Assembly (NCBI RefSeq): GCF_003113495.2
Contig: NZ_CP084506.1
Coordinates: 1,488,001-1,552,000 of the forward strand
Reading direction: 5' to 3'
DNA: 64,000 bases
Source: Edwardsiella tarda ATCC 15947 = NBRC 105688
GTDB lineage: Bacteria > Pseudomonadota > Gammaproteobacteria > Enterobacterales > Enterobacteriaceae
The notes beneath the pieces are model-generated. The model saw only the letters and a program-made list of their open reading frames with translations. It was not told the origin of the DNA and searched no databases. Of the stretch, positions 1 to 10,229 are shown piece by piece. Every line of letters starts with the position of its first letter. Within the stretch, counting starts at the first letter, position 1. The position numbers were made by a program, and so were the translations under genes.

Positions 1-123
1 TTCCCTCTTTGCCTCCAAGCGATCGGTGTGCCAACGGCGCTATCTATCCAGGGGAACGTGCCGCTTACCGGCGGAGCCATCGGTGTAGGGAGGGGCGTCT
101 GTGACATCAGGGAGCGTATGTAG

Positions 124-569
124 CCCGCCACCATGTGGATCTGTGTCGTCTATAACGAATGATTATCACTAGGCGATGGCTTGATCCGTCACCCTGTCGA
201 CAGCGATGGGGTTGCCCGATGGTGAGTAAGTCGGATAAATAATAGCGTTATTTCATCGGTCGAGCTGACTTGGTTAATGCAATTGATTTATAAAATAAAA
301 ATAACAAATACCGATTATCATTTATCGTGTCATAACCATGAAAATGGCCATGGCCATGCTAAATTTTGCCAGTTTTTATTTGTGTGATGAGATACAGTAT
401 GCCAGTAATTATTTTGCTTAGGTTGGCTGTGCGGGAATCGACGTCCGTCGCCGCGCGCCGCGCCTAGCCATGACAGGATGATGACGAACACGCTTCGATA
501 ATGATGTGCGGCTTCAGGCCGCGTAGCGATATGCCGTCAACTCACTGAGTTGCTCGGCTTTCTATGAAA
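124..569. other. Non-coding leader region upstream of the cobalamin riboswitch
   Basis: No convincing gene is seen here. The stretch from about 240 to 420 is clearly AT-rich compared with the flanking GC-rich DNA and is the most likely place for the promoter of the cbi operon. In Salmonella that operon is driven from an upstream regulatory region controlled by PocR. No pocR is visible in the window, and I could not assign clear -35/-10 boxes. Confidence 0.5.
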
Positions 570-574
570 GAGAG

Positions 575-730
575 ACCGACAGGTTTTGCCATCGTGTATG
601 GCAGGGAAGGGGGTGTGAATCCCCCGCAGCCCCCGCTGCTGTGATGCTGACGACCCCGTAGATACCACTGATCGCAAGATTGGGAAGGACGGGCGAGGAG
701 GACGCTAAGCCAGAAGACCAGCCTGTCGGT
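575..730 (+). promoter_or_regulatory. Cobalamin (B12) riboswitch in the cbiA leader
   Basis: An AdoCbl-class riboswitch lies in the leader of cbiA. The closing P1 helix is visible as ACCGACAGG (575-583) pairing perfectly with CCTGTCGGT (722-730). Between them are the conserved-like core segments: GGTGTGAATCCCCCGCAGC (612-630), GCTGCTGTGATG just after it, GGGAAGGAC (682-690) and the B12-box-like GCTAAGCCAGAAGACC (704-719). Binding of adenosylcobalamin in this class normally hides the ribosome site of the first gene, giving feedback control of cobalamin synthesis. The first gene begins about 105 bases after P1. Confidence 0.93.
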
Positions 731-835
731 GACGATCAACAACTTCGGTGGGAAGTGGGTTGCTCAGATGCACACCGTCGCCAGAGCGCTGGCGTGCGTC
801 GATACATCCCTACCACCCTGAATAGGATCAGGGTC

Positions 836-2215
836 ATGACGGCGAAGCCGTATGCGTTTGTGTTGGCTGGCACCGGCAGTGGCTGTGGTAAGACCACGGT
901 GACGCTGGGCCTGCTGAGGGTATTGCAGCAGCGTGGATTACGCGTGCAGCCCTATAAGGTGGGGCCCGACTATCTCGATACTGGCTGGCACACGGCGGTC
1001 TGTGGTGTCACCTCCCGCAATCTCGACAGCTTTATGCTGCCGACCCCGACGCTGAATGCGTTATTCAACGAGCAGATGCAGCAGGCCGACGTCGCCGTCA
1101 TCGAGGGCGTGATGGGGCTGTATGATGGCTATGGCACCGATCCCGCCTATTGCAGTACGGCGGCGATGGCCAAGCAGCTCGGCTGCCCGGTGATCCTGCT
1201 GGTGGATGGCAAGGCGGTGTCCACCTCCATCGCCGCGACGGTCATGGGGTTTCAGCACTTTGACCCGAGCCTGAATATCGCCGGGGTGATCGTCAATCGG
1301 GTCAACAGCGCGGCGCATTTTGCGTTGCTCAAGACGGCGATCGAACAGTATTGCGCCCTCCCGGTCCTCGGCCATGTGCCCAGCGTCGAGGGCATCTCCC
1401 TGCCGGAGCGTCACCTGGGACTGGTGACCGCGCGCGAATCGTTCGTGACGGCGCAACCCTGGCGTGACTTCGCCGCCACGCTCGAACAGACGCTCGATAT
1501 CGATCGGCTGCTGGCGCTGAGTCCGTTATCCGCGTTGCCCCAGGGGGCCTGGCCGGCGTTGCCCGCCGCCGATGCCGGACGCGGGCTGAGGCTGGCCCTG
1601 GCCGATGACGAGGCGTTCAACTTCTATTATCCGGACAATATCCTGCTGCTCGAACGCTGCGGCGTCGAGATCGTGCGCTTTAGCCCACTGCATGATGCCC
1701 AGCTGCCCGACTGCCAGATGGTCTGGTTGGGGGGCGGCTACCCGGAGCTGTATGCCCGGGCGCTGGCGGCGAACCAGACCATGCTAAATAGCCTGCGCCA
1801 GGCGCACCGGCGCGGCGTGGCGATCTATGCCGAGTGCGGCGGGTTGATGTATCTCGGCGGCACCTTAGAGGACGCGCAGGGCGAGACGCACCGCATGGCC
1901 AATATTATTCCCGGTCATAGCAAGATGGGAACACGGCTCACCCGCTTTGGCTATTGTGAGGTGCAGGCGTGCCAGGCGACGCTGCTGGCGGCGCCCGGCG
2001 AGGTGCTGCGCGGCCACGAGTTTCACTATTCCGATTTTACTCCGCAGACCCCGGCGCTGCTGGCGTGCCGCAAGGTGTGCGATGGCCAAACGCGTCAGAC
2101 CTGGTCGGGGGGCTGGCAGGTGGGCAGCGCCTTTGCCAGCTATCTGCACCTCCACTTCGCCCAGCGGCCGCTGATGCTTACGCATTGGCTGGCGGCGGCA
2201 AGGAGGGCGCAATGA
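836..2215 (+). CDS. cbiA: Cobyrinic acid a,c-diamide synthase CbiA
   Basis: CbiA uses glutamine and ATP to amidate the a and c side chains of cobyrinate, the first amidation of the anaerobic B12 route. The 459-residue protein has the same length as Salmonella CbiA. The N-terminal dethiobiotin-synthetase-like domain has a P-loop at residues 12-21 (GTGSGCGKTT). The C-terminal class I glutaminase domain has its nucleophile at Cys334 in the motif YAECGG. I chose the ATG at 836, preceded by AGGA, because longer in-frame reading runs back into the riboswitch. It is the first gene of the operon, and its TGA overlaps the ATG of cbiB. Confidence 0.96.
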   Translation: MTAKPYAFVLAGTGSGCGKTTVTLGLLRVLQQRGLRVQPYKVGPDYLDTGWHTAVCGVTSRNLDSFMLPTPTLNALFNEQMQQADVAVIEGVMGLYDGYGTDPAYCSTAAMAKQLGCPVILLVDGKAVSTSIAATVMGFQHFDPSLNIAGVIVNRVNSAAHFALLKTAIEQYCALPVLGHVPSVEGISLPERHLGLVTARESFVTAQPWRDFAATLEQTLDIDRLLALSPLSALPQGAWPALPAADAGRGLRLALADDEAFNFYYPDNILLLERCGVEIVRFSPLHDAQLPDCQMVWLGGGYPELYARALAANQTMLNSLRQAHRRGVAIYAECGGLMYLGGTLEDAQGETHRMANIIPGHSKMGTRLTRFGYCEVQACQATLLAAPGEVLRGHEFHYSDFTPQTPALLACRKVCDGQTRQTWSGGWQVGSAFASYLHLHFAQRPLMLTHWLAAARRAQ

Positions 2216-3171
2216 CGTTGTTAACCTGGTGTGTCGCCTGGCTCATCGACTGCCTGATCGGCGATCCCGCGCACTGGCCGCATCCGGTACGCTGGATCGG
2301 CGGTGGGATCAACCTGGTGCAACGCCAGGTACGGCGCTACTGCCACAGTGACCGGGCGCTGCGTATCGGCGGTGGGGTGATGTGGCTGTTGGTGGTAGGC
2401 GTGACCTGGGGCGTGGCCTGGGGAGGATTAACCCTGGCGCGGGCCATCCATCCTTGGTTGGGCTGGATCGTCGAGGTGTGGATGATCTTTACCGTGCTGG
2501 CGGGGCGTTGTCTGGCGGAGGCGGCGCGTGCGGTGGCACGGCCGTTACAGGCGGGGCGGCTTCAGGAGAGTCGTGAGAAGCTGGCCTGGATCGTGGGGCG
2601 TGACACCCGCCAGCTGCAACCCGAGCAGATCAATCGCGCGGTGGTCGAGACCGTCGCAGAGAACACGGTGGATGGCGTCATCGCGCCGTTGTTCTTCCTA
2701 TTGCTGGGTGGCGCCCCGTTGGCGATGGCCTACAAGGCGGTCAATACCCTCGACTCGATGGTGGGTTACAAGCAGGAAAAATACCGGGCGATCGGCATGG
2801 TCAGCGCCCGCCTGGATGATGTAGCGAACGCCATCCCGGCACGGTTAAGCTGGTTGTTGCTGAGTCTCGCGGCGGGCATATGCCGCGACGATTTCATCGG
2901 TGCGCTACGCATCGGCTGGCGCGATCGCTATCAGCATAGCAGCCCCAACTGCGCCTGGGCGGAGGCGACCGTGGCCGGTGCATTGGGCATCCGTCTCGGT
3001 GGCCCCAACGATTACTTTGGTGAGCGGGTCGAGAAGCCCTGGATCGGCGACGCGCTGCGCCCGATCGCCGTCGCCGATATCTCCCGTACGATTCGACTGA
3101 TGTGGGTCGCCTCGACCCTGGCGCTGCTGCTGTTTATCGCCGCGCGCTGGCTGGTCGTCGGCGCGGCCTGA
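2212..3171 (+). CDS. cbiB: Adenosylcobinamide-phosphate synthase CbiB
   Basis: CbiB is an inner-membrane protein that attaches the (R)-1-amino-2-propanol (phosphate) arm to adenosylcobyric acid. The 319-residue product matches the Salmonella length. It starts with a hydrophobic segment and carries the family-typical AENTVDGVIAPLFF and KAVNTLDSMVGY motifs, with further membrane segments near residues 60-90 and at the C-terminus. The ATG at 2212 sits in an ATGA overlap with the cbiA stop and is preceded by AGGAGGG, which decides the start over longer in-frame options inside cbiA. Confidence 0.95.
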   Translation: MTLLTWCVAWLIDCLIGDPAHWPHPVRWIGGGINLVQRQVRRYCHSDRALRIGGGVMWLLVVGVTWGVAWGGLTLARAIHPWLGWIVEVWMIFTVLAGRCLAEAARAVARPLQAGRLQESREKLAWIVGRDTRQLQPEQINRAVVETVAENTVDGVIAPLFFLLLGGAPLAMAYKAVNTLDSMVGYKQEKYRAIGMVSARLDDVANAIPARLSWLLLSLAAGICRDDFIGALRIGWRDRYQHSSPNCAWAEATVAGALGIRLGGPNDYFGERVEKPWIGDALRPIAVADISRTIRLMWVASTLALLLFIAARWLVVGAA

Positions 3172-3181
3172 GGAGCAGGAC

Positions 3182-3820
3182 ATGCACTACATCCAACAAC
3201 CCCAGGCGATCGAAAGCAAGAGCTTCGCCATCATCGACGAGATCATCCGGGAGACGCGGCCGAGTTACCGCTTCGCCAGCCCGCTGCATGAGGCGATTAT
3301 CAAGCGGGTGATCCACACGACCGCCGACTTCGATTGGCTGGATATTCTCTGGTTTTCTCCGGATGCGCTGGCGCGTCTCACCGCGGTGTTGAGCCGGCCG
3401 TCGATCCTCTATACCGACACCACCATGGCGCTCTCTGGCATCAACAAGACCCTGCTGGCCCACTTCGGCGGCGAGTGCCGTTGCTATATCCGTGATGCGC
3501 GGGTGATGGCGCAGGCACAGGCGCAGGGGATCACGCGCTCCATGGCGGCGGTGGATGTCGCACTGACGGAGGCGGAAGGCGAGGCGTCGCTGTTCGTCTT
3601 CGGTAACGCGCCGACGGCGCTGTTCCGTCTGTTAGAGCACGGCGCTACGGTCGGCGGTGTGATCGGGGTCCCGGTGGGTTTCGTCGGGGCGGCGGAGTCG
3701 AAGACGGCGCTGACGCATAGCGCCTTGCCCGCCATCGCCGCGCTTGGGCGTAAAGGGGGCAGCAATGTGGCGGCGGCGATCGTCAACGCGATACTTTACC
3801 ACCTGCGGGAGGCCGGATGA
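3182..3820 (+). CDS. cbiC: Cobalt-precorrin-8 methylmutase CbiC
   Basis: CbiC moves the methyl group from C11 to C12 of cobalt-precorrin-8, giving cobyrinate. The 212-residue protein is the usual size (about 210 in Salmonella). It contains the family motif [10 protein letters not shown] near residue 40, whose histidine is the catalytic acid/base in the family, and the C-terminal [14 protein letters not shown] segment. A good ribosome site (AGGAGCAGG) precedes the ATG, ten bases after cbiB. The 3' end overlaps cbiD by four bases. Confidence 0.95.
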   Translation: MHYIQQPQAIESKSFAIIDEIIRETRPSYRFASPLHEAIIKRVIHTTADFDWLDILWFSPDALARLTAVLSRPSILYTDTTMALSGINKTLLAHFGGECRCYIRDARVMAQAQAQGITRSMAAVDVALTEAEGEASLFVFGNAPTALFRLLEHGATVGGVIGVPVGFVGAAESKTALTHSALPAIAALGRKGGSNVAAAIVNAILYHLREAG

Positions 3821-4957
3821 GCGATCCCACATTTAGCGCCCCGGTATGGCACCACGGCAAGGCCTTGCGTAAGGGGTATACCACCGGCTCCTGCGCGACG
3901 GCGGCGGCCAAGGTCGCCGCGCTGATGGTGCTGCGCCAGCATCTGATCCACCAGGTCTCCATCGTGACGCCGAGCGGCGTCACCCTATGCCTGAATGTCG
4001 AGTCACCGCATATCGCGGGGCAACAGGCCCTCGCCGCGATTCGTAAAGATGGCGGCGACGATATCGACGCGACGCACGGCATGCTGATCTTCGCGCGGGT
4101 GACGCTCGACGACAGCGGCGAGATCCGCCTGCGCGGCGGCGAGGGGGTGGGGACCGTGACGCGGAAAGGCATCGGCCTGCCGATCGGCAGCGCGGCGATC
4201 AATCGAACGCCGCGCCAGACCATTGAGGCGGCGGTACGCGAGGCGATCGGGCCGGCGCGCGGCGCCGAGGTCGAAATCTTCGCCCCCGAGGGGGCGGTCC
4301 GCGCGCAGCAGACCTATAACGCCCGTCTCGGCATCGTGGGGGGGGATCTCGATCATCGGCACCACGGGTATCGTGACGCCGATGTCGGAGGAGAGCTGGA
4401 AACGCTCCCTGGCGTTGGAGTTAGAGATGAAGCGGGCCGCCGGGCTGACGCGCGTGGTGTTGGTGCCGGGTAATCACGGCGAGCGTTTCGCCTGCGCCCA
4501 TCTGGGCATCGATGCCGAGGCGGTGGTCACCATGAGTAACTTCGTCGGTTATATGATCGAAGAGGCGGTCCGCTTGGGCTTTCAGCAGATCGTGTTGGTC
4601 GGCCATCCCGGCAAGCTGATCAAGGTCGCCGCCGGCATCTTTCACACCCACAGTCATATCGCCGATGCCCGCATGGAGACGCTGGTCGCGCATCTGGCGC
4701 TGCTCGGCGCCCCGTCGGCGCTGCTGAAAGCGGTCAGTGAGTGCGACACCACCGAGGCCGCGCTGGAGCCGATCGCGGCCTACGGTTTTCAGGCGATTTA
4801 TGATCACCTGGCCGCGCGTATCTGCCAGCGTGTCCACGAGCGGCTGCGTTTTACCCGCCAGCCCTTGATCTGTGATGCCATCCTGTTCTCCTTCGATAAC
4901 CAGGTGTTGGGTAGCAATCGCCCACTGGCCGCGATCGCCGAGGCGCTGCAATGTTAA
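3817..4957 (+). pseudogene. cbiD: cbiD, cobalt-precorrin-5B C1-methyltransferase, frameshifted in a G8 tract
   Basis: CbiD methylates C1 during anaerobic corrin-ring contraction. The first part reads in one frame from the ATG at 3817 (ATGA overlap with cbiC; N-terminal motif [14 protein letters not shown]) to about 4340. The rest reads in the next frame to the TAA at 4955-4957, with VLVPGNHGE and [12 protein letters not shown]. The switch falls in eight consecutive G (4338-4345), where seven would encode the continuous [15 protein letters not shown]. The span of 1141 bases is 380 codons plus one, so removing one G gives 379 residues, exactly the Salmonella length. Translation without correction would stop at 4473 with about 218 residues. 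It could be a real mutation, slippage-corrected expression or an assembly error. Confidence 0.93.
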
Positions 4958-5556
4958 CGGTGGTGGGAATGGGACCGGCCGGGGGAGAGCTGATGACGCC
5001 CGCGGCGCGTGCAGCGATCGCGTGCGCCGAGATCCTGGTGGGGGGGCGGCGTCATCTGCAACAGTTTCCCGACTTTGCCGGAGAGACCTTCGTCCTGGGG
5101 GCCAATATTGCCGAGCTCCTGTGCTGGCTAGAGGCACAACAGGGGCGGCGGGTGGTGATCCTGGCCTCGGGGGACCCGCTGTTTTACGGCATCGGCACGC
5201 GACTCTTGGCGCATTTCGGCCGTGAGCGGGTGTGCATCATCCCCGGTATCAGCGCGCCGCAATACTTGTGCGCTCAGGCGGGGATCGCGATGAACGAGAT
5301 GTGGCTTACCAGTAGCCACGGGCGGGCGCTCGACTTTGATGCGCTGGCGCGCCATAGCAAGGTGGCGCTGGTCACGGATGCGCGCTGCGGCCCGCGTGAG
5401 ATCGCCGCGCAGCTGGTGGCGCGTGGCCAGGGGCAGCGCTGGATGGTGGTGGGGGAGAATCTGGCGATGGAGAACGAGCGCATTCACTGGCTGCGCGCCA
5501 GTGAGGTCGATGGCGAGTATGACATGAATACGGTGGTGATCCTCGATGAAAGATGA
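4951..5556 (+). CDS. cbiE: Cobalt-precorrin-7 (C5)-methyltransferase CbiE
   Basis: CbiE uses S-adenosylmethionine to methylate C5 of the ring and works with CbiT on adjacent steps. The 201 residues match Salmonella CbiE. The tetrapyrrole methylase fold shows as the N-terminal [13 protein letters not shown] glycine-rich loop and the [11 protein letters not shown] motif near residues 71-81. The start at 4951 overlaps the end of cbiD by seven bases, and the stop overlaps cbiT by eleven, consistent with translational coupling. Confidence 0.94.
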   Translation: MLTVVGMGPAGGELMTPAARAAIACAEILVGGRRHLQQFPDFAGETFVLGANIAELLCWLEAQQGRRVVILASGDPLFYGIGTRLLAHFGRERVCIIPGISAPQYLCAQAGIAMNEMWLTSSHGRALDFDALARHSKVALVTDARCGPREIAAQLVARGQGQRWMVVGENLAMENERIHWLRASEVDGEYDMNTVVILDER

Positions 5557-6115
5557 GTGTTTCTTACGCGGCGAGACGGTACCGATGACCAAGGAGGCGG
5601 TGCGTGCCGTGGTGCTGGCGAAGCTGGAGCTGCACCGCGCCCATCACCTGATCGATGTCGGAGCCGGCAGCGGGAGCGTCTCGATCGAGGCGGCGCTACA
5701 GTGCCCGTCCCTGCGGGTGACGGCGATCGAGAAGGCGCCGGCGGCGCTGCGCCTGCTGGCCGACAATCGGCAGCAGTTCGCCTGCCATAACATGACGATC
5801 CTGGCAGGAACGGCGCCGTTGGCCGGGGTCGCGCCGGCCGACGCCCTGTTCATCGGTGGTAGCGGTGGCCGATTGACGGCGCTGATCGACTGGTCCCTGG
5901 CACAGCTTCGCCCCGGCGGTCGGCTGGTGATGACCTTTATCCTGCAGGAGAACCTGCACGAGGCGTTGACCCACCTGCGGCGTTGCGACGTCGCGGCGCT
6001 CGATTGCCTACACCTGCAGATCGCCACCCTGAGCGCGCTCGGGAGCGGCCACTACTTCAAACCGAATAATCCCGTCTTTGTCCTCGCCTGCCAGAAGGAG
6101 CAGCAGCATGTCTGA
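5546..6115 (+). CDS. cbiT: Cobalt-precorrin-6B C15-methyltransferase (decarboxylating) CbiT
   Basis: CbiT methylates C15 and decarboxylates the C12 acetate side chain. The 189-residue protein is close to the Salmonella length (192). It has the class I methyltransferase motif [17 protein letters not shown], near residues 35-50, and motif IV region [12 protein letters not shown] further on. In aerobic organisms CbiE and CbiT are fused as CobL. Here they are separate but overlap by eleven bases, in keeping with their linked steps. Confidence 0.94.
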   Translation: MKDECFLRGETVPMTKEAVRAVVLAKLELHRAHHLIDVGAGSGSVSIEAALQCPSLRVTAIEKAPAALRLLADNRQQFACHNMTILAGTAPLAGVAPADALFIGGSGGRLTALIDWSLAQLRPGGRLVMTFILQENLHEALTHLRRCDVAALDCLHLQIATLSALGSGHYFKPNNPVFVLACQKEQQHV

Positions 6116-6881
6116 ACGTTTCGATCCCCAGTGTGTGTGGTTTGTCGGCGCCGGACCGGGCGACCGAGAGCTGATCACCCTCAAGGGTTACCGCTTGTTG
6201 CAGCAGGCACAGTTGGTCATCTACGCCGGTTCGCTGATTAACCCGGCGTTGCTGGATTACTGTTCGCCCGAGACCGAGTGTCACGACAGCGCGACGCTGC
6301 ATCTGACGCAGATCCTCGACCTGATGGAGGCCGGGGTGAAGGCGGGCAAGACCGTGGTGCGTCTGCAGACCGGCGACGTCTCGCTCTATGGCTCGGTTCG
6401 CGAGCAGGGCGAGGAACTGACGAAACGCGGCATCGCCTGGCGGGTGGTGCCGGGCGTCAGCGCCTTCCTCGGCGCGGCGGCCGAGCTTGGCGTGGAGTAC
6501 ACCGTGCCGCAGCTCTCCCAGAGCCTGATCATCACCCGCCTCGCCGGGCGTACCCCGGTACCGGAGGGGGAGCAACTGGAGGCGCTGGCCAGCCATCGAA
6601 GCTCGATGGCGATCTATCTCTCGGTTCAGCGTATTCAGCGGGTCGTCGAACGGCTGATCGCTGGCGGCTATGCTCCCCAGACACCGGCGGCGGTGATCTA
6701 TAAGGCCACCTGGCCGGAGAGCCGGACCGTGCGCGGCACCCTAGCGGACATCGCGCAGCAGGTGCAGGCCGCCGGCATCCGCAAGACGGCGTTGATCCTG
6801 GTCGGGGACTTCCTGGGCGATGAGTATCACTACTCCCGACTCTATGCGGCGGACTTTAGCCATGAATACCGTCAAGCCTGA
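6108..6881 (+). CDS. cbiF: Cobalt-precorrin-4 C11-methyltransferase CbiF
   Basis: CbiF methylates C11 of cobalt-precorrin-4. From the ATG at 6108 the protein has 257 residues, as in Salmonella. Family motifs are [20 protein letters not shown] near the N-terminus, [20 protein letters not shown] and the VVPGVSAF segment. The start, preceded by AGGAG, overlaps the cbiT stop by eight bases. Longer in-frame reading upstream lies inside cbiT and is not needed. Confidence 0.95.
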   Translation: MSERFDPQCVWFVGAGPGDRELITLKGYRLLQQAQLVIYAGSLINPALLDYCSPETECHDSATLHLTQILDLMEAGVKAGKTVVRLQTGDVSLYGSVREQGEELTKRGIAWRVVPGVSAFLGAAAELGVEYTVPQLSQSLIITRLAGRTPVPEGEQLEALASHRSSMAIYLSVQRIQRVVERLIAGGYAPQTPAAVIYKATWPESRTVRGTLADIAQQVQAAGIRKTALILVGDFLGDEYHYSRLYAADFSHEYRQA

Positions 6882-7917
6882 ATCCATCGCCTTGTTTTGT
6901 CTCACCCCCGGCGGCGTAGCGTTGGCGAAACGGCTGGCGGCGCAGCTACCGATCAGCTGCTTTACCAGTGACGCGCTGTTGGCGCCGGGATTTCTGCCGT
7001 GCGAGGGCGGCTTCGCCCAGGCGGTGCGTACGGCCTTCGCCCACTACTCGGCGCTGATTTTCATCGGCGCGACCGGCATCGCCGTGCGCGTGTTGGCCCC
7101 CTGCCTGCAAGACAAGCTATGCGATCCGGCGGTGGTGGTGATCGACGAGCGTGGCCAACATGTCATCAGCCTACTCTCCGGCCATGCCGGCGGCGCGAAC
7201 GCGCTGACGCGCTATCTGGCGGGACGACTGGGCGCCGACGCGGTGATCACCACCGCCACGGATGTCAACGAGCTGGCGGCGTTGGATTCGCTGGCCATCC
7301 AGTTGCATGCCCGGATGCACGACTTTCGCGCGGCGGTCAAGCGGGTCAACCAGATGCTGGTGAGTCAACAGCGGGTGGGGCTATGGGCGGATAGCGTCTG
7401 GGCGGAGGCCCTCAGCCAGTGTGATCTGCGCGGGTTTATCCGCGTGGACGATCTACAGCGGCTTCCGCCCTTGGATGGCCTGGTTTGCGTCACGTGGCGA
7501 GACACGCTGCCGCCTGTGGCGCTGCCGCACTGGAAGCTGGTGCCCCAGCGGGTGGTGGCGGGCATCGGTTGTCGACGCAACACGTCCTTTGCCTTGCTGG
7601 CGAGCTTGCTGGCGCGCCAACTGGCGGCGCAGGGTATCGATCCGTTGGCGCTGACGGCGATCGGCAGCGTGATGCAGAAGCGAGATGAGGCGGGGCTATG
7701 TCAACTGGCGGCCCATTGGCGGGTGCCCTTTACCCCGTTTACGGTCGAGGCGCTGCGCGCGCATGAGCATCGTTTTCCCGCCTCGGCATTCGTCCGCCGT
7801 ACGCTAGGCGTCGGTAGCGTCTCGGCGCCGGCCGCCTGGTTGTTGAGCCAGGGACACTTATTGGGTGACACCCTGCGTGAGCAGGGCGTCACCATCACGT
7901 TGGGAGTGACACAGTGA
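6862..7917 (+). CDS. cbiG: Cobalt-precorrin-5A hydrolase CbiG
   Basis: CbiG opens the lactone ring of cobalt-precorrin-5A and releases acetaldehyde, a step specific to the oxygen-independent pathway. The 351 residues equal the Salmonella length. The N-terminal domain includes [14 protein letters not shown] and [16 protein letters not shown]. The C-terminal domain starts around [12 protein letters not shown]. The ATG at 6862 overlaps the end of cbiF by twenty bases. Confidence 0.94.
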   Translation: MNTVKPESIALFCLTPGGVALAKRLAAQLPISCFTSDALLAPGFLPCEGGFAQAVRTAFAHYSALIFIGATGIAVRVLAPCLQDKLCDPAVVVIDERGQHVISLLSGHAGGANALTRYLAGRLGADAVITTATDVNELAALDSLAIQLHARMHDFRAAVKRVNQMLVSQQRVGLWADSVWAEALSQCDLRGFIRVDDLQRLPPLDGLVCVTWRDTLPPVALPHWKLVPQRVVAGIGCRRNTSFALLASLLARQLAAQGIDPLALTAIGSVMQKRDEAGLCQLAAHWRVPFTPFTVEALRAHEHRFPASAFVRRTLGVGSVSAPAAWLLSQGHLLGDTLREQGVTITLGVTQ

Positions 7918-8642
7918 CATTAACCGTAATCGGGATCGGTCCCGGATCACAGGCCATGATGACCCAGGAGGCCATCGAGGCGTTACAGGCGGCGGAGATC
8001 GTCGTCGGCTACAAGACCTATACCCACCTGGTGAAGGCCTTTACCGGCGATAAGCAGGTGATCAAGACCGGCATGTGTAAGGAGATCGAGCGTTGCCAGG
8101 CGGCGATCGATCTGGCGCAGGCCGGCCATCATGTCGCGCTGATCAGCAGCGGTGATGCCGGGATCTATGGCATGGCGGGGTTGGTGCTCGAACTGGTCGC
8201 TAAGCAGCGGCGCGATCTGGAGGTGCGCCTCATTCCTGGCATGACCGCCAGTATCGCCGCCGCCGCTCTGCTTGGCGCACCGTTGATGCATGACTTCTGT
8301 CATATCAGCCTCAGCGATCTCTTGACCCCCTGGCCGGTGATCGAAAAACGCATCGTCGCCGCCGGGGAGGCGGACTTCGTCATCTGCTTCTACAACCCGC
8401 GCAGCCGAGGGCGGGAAGGGCATCTGGCGCGCGCGTTTGCGCTACTCGCCGCCAGCAAGCCGGCACAGACGCCGGTCGGGGTGGTGAAGTCCGCCGGGCG
8501 GAAGAAGCAGGAGAAGTGGCTGACCACCCTGGGCGAGATGGACTTCACGCCGGTGGATATGACGAGCCTGGTGATCGTCGGCAACAAGGCGACCTACGTG
8601 CAGGATGGCCTGATGATCACGCCGCGCGGGTACACGCTGTGA
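7914..8642 (+). CDS. cbiH: Cobalt-precorrin-3 C17-methyltransferase CbiH
   Basis: CbiH adds the C17 methyl group and carries out ring contraction on cobalt-precorrin-3. The protein has 242 residues. It shows the N-terminal VIGIGPGSQAMMT loop, the ISSGDAGIYGMAG motif and the FYNPRSRGR segment of the family. The start is a GTG at 7914 in a GTGA overlap with the cbiG stop; no ATG is available nearby. Confidence 0.94.
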   Translation: MTLTVIGIGPGSQAMMTQEAIEALQAAEIVVGYKTYTHLVKAFTGDKQVIKTGMCKEIERCQAAIDLAQAGHHVALISSGDAGIYGMAGLVLELVAKQRRDLEVRLIPGMTASIAAAALLGAPLMHDFCHISLSDLLTPWPVIEKRIVAAGEADFVICFYNPRSRGREGHLARAFALLAASKPAQTPVGVVKSAGRKKQEKWLTTLGEMDFTPVDMTSLVIVGNKATYVQDGLMITPRGYTL

Positions 8643-9424
8643 CGGCGGGCGAGGTGCTGGTCATCGGCGGCACCAGCGACGCCCGGGCGTTGTGCCAACA
8701 ACTGGATGCGGCGGGGGTGAACTATACCCTGTCGGTGGCGACACCGACGGGCGGGGCGTTGGCCGCAGGGCTCCTCGGCCAGGTGCGCTGTGGCCGCATG
8801 GAGCGCGCGCAGATGGAGGCCTGGCTACGGGCGAACGGTACACGCTGGGTGATCGATGCCTCGCACCCCTATGCCGAGCTGGTGAGCCGCAACATCGGCG
8901 CGGCCTGCCAGGCGCTGGGCGTGACGTTGACCCGCTACCAGCGGCCGACACAGCTCAGCGCGCTGACGCACCCATTGCTCCATCGTGCGGCGGATATCGA
9001 GGCGGCCTGCGCGCTGGCGCGGCCTTTAGGCCAACGGGTGTTGCTGACCACCGGCAGCAAGGATCTGGCGCGTTGGTGCGCCGGCCTGCCGGAGAAGACC
9101 TTGCTGGCCCGGGTGTTGCCGCTGCCCGAGGTGGTGGCGCAATGCGCCGCGCTCGGCCTGGGCGTCGGGCAGATCTTCGCGTTGTGCGGCCCCTTCGACG
9201 CAGCGTTTAATGCCGCCTTCTATCGCCACTGCCGCGCCGACGTGGTGATCAGCAAAGACTCCGGCGCGGAGGGCGGCTACCAGGAGAAGGTGCTGCCTTG
9301 CCTCGATGCCGGTATCCCTTGCATCGTCGTGAGCCGCCCAACCCCGCCGGTGACGGGGGAAACCGTATTGGACAGTCCGTCCGCATTTCAACAGCGTTTG
9401 GCGCGCTGGTTGGCCGAGAATTAA
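8639..9424 (+). CDS. cbiJ: Cobalt-precorrin-6A reductase CbiJ
   Basis: CbiJ reduces the macrocycle of cobalt-precorrin-6A with a nicotinamide cofactor. With the GTG at 8639 (GTGA overlap with the cbiH stop) the protein has 261 residues, near the Salmonella 263. The N-terminal VLVIGGTSDARALCQQL is the family's nucleotide-binding start, followed by DASHPYAELVSRN. The C-terminal part holds SKDSGAEGGYQEK, a conserved stretch. Reading further upstream in frame would lie entirely inside cbiH. Confidence 0.93.
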   Translation: MTAGEVLVIGGTSDARALCQQLDAAGVNYTLSVATPTGGALAAGLLGQVRCGRMERAQMEAWLRANGTRWVIDASHPYAELVSRNIGAACQALGVTLTRYQRPTQLSALTHPLLHRAADIEAACALARPLGQRVLLTTGSKDLARWCAGLPEKTLLARVLPLPEVVAQCAALGLGVGQIFALCGPFDAAFNAAFYRHCRADVVISKDSGAEGGYQEKVLPCLDAGIPCIVVSRPTPPVTGETVLDSPSAFQQRLARWLAEN

Positions 9425-9434
9425 GGAGTATCAG

Positions 9435-10229
9435 ATGAAAAAGGCGCTGCTGGTGGTGAGTTTCGGAACCAGTTATCACGAGACCGGCGAGAAGAATATT
9501 GTGGCCTGCGAACGCGATCTGGCGGCCAGTTGCCCCGATCGGGAGCTGTTTCGGGCCTTCACCTCCGGGATGATCATTCGCAAGCTCCGCGAGCGGGATG
9601 GGCTGGCGATCGATACCCCCTTACAGGCGTTGCAAAGGCTGGCGCAGCAAGGCTACCAGGATGTGGCGATCCAGTCGCTGCACATCATCAACGGCGATGA
9701 GTACGAGAAGATCGTGCGCGAGGTCCAGATTATGCGCCCCTTGTTCGCGCGTCTCACCCTGGGCGGGCCGTTGCTGAGCAGCCATGCGGATTATCAACAG
9801 TTGATGCAGGCGTTGCGTCAACAGATACCGACGCTGGCGGCACGCGAGCGGGTGGTGTTTATGGGCCACGGCGCCAGTCATCACGCCTTCGCGGCCTATG
9901 CCTGCCTCGACCACATGATGACGGCGCAGGGCTTCCCCGGCCGGGTCGGCGCGGTAGAAAGCTACCCGGAGGTCGAAGTGTTGATCGCGAGTCTACGCCA
10001 CGCGGGGATCGAGGCGGTGCATCTGATGCCGCTGATGCTGGTCGCCGGCGATCACGCAATCAATGACATGGCCTCCGACCAGGCGGACTCGTGGAAAACG
10101 CGCTTCAATGCGGCGGGTATCCCGGCGACGCCATGGCTGAGTGGCTTGGGCGAGAATCCGGCGGTTCGGGCGATGTTTGTCGCACATCTGCAGCAGGCGC
10201 TCAATGGCGGCATGGAGGCGGCGGCATGA
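9435..10229 (+). CDS. cbiK: Sirohydrochlorin cobaltochelatase CbiK
   Basis: CbiK inserts cobalt into sirohydrochlorin, the committing step of the early-cobalt pathway. The 264-residue length equals Salmonella CbiK. The two histidines of the family metal site appear in VFMGHGASHHAF and MLVAGDHAINDMA. No signal peptide is seen, so it is the cytoplasmic type. The ribosome site AAGGAG lies just before the ATG, ten bases after cbiJ. Confidence 0.96.
   Translation: MKKALLVVSFGTSYHETGEKNIVACERDLAASCPDRELFRAFTSGMIIRKLRERDGLAIDTPLQALQRLAQQGYQDVAIQSLHIINGDEYEKIVREVQIMRPLFARLTLGGPLLSSHADYQQLMQALRQQIPTLAARERVVFMGHGASHHAFAAYACLDHMMTAQGFPGRVGAVESYPEVEVLIASLRHAGIEAVHLMPLMLVAGDHAINDMASDQADSWKTRFNAAGIPATPWLSGLGENPAVRAMFVAHLQQALNGGMEAAA

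Noticed and set aside
1..123. Open frame from the window edge to a TAG at 121-123 that could be the end of a gene
   Set aside because: Only 40 codons with no recognisable family or biased composition; could be chance, so not listed as a gene.
680..835. Upstream extension of the cbiA reading frame
   Set aside because: The extension starts inside the riboswitch and adds residues absent from CbiA; the ATG at 836 with AGGA gives the exact family length.
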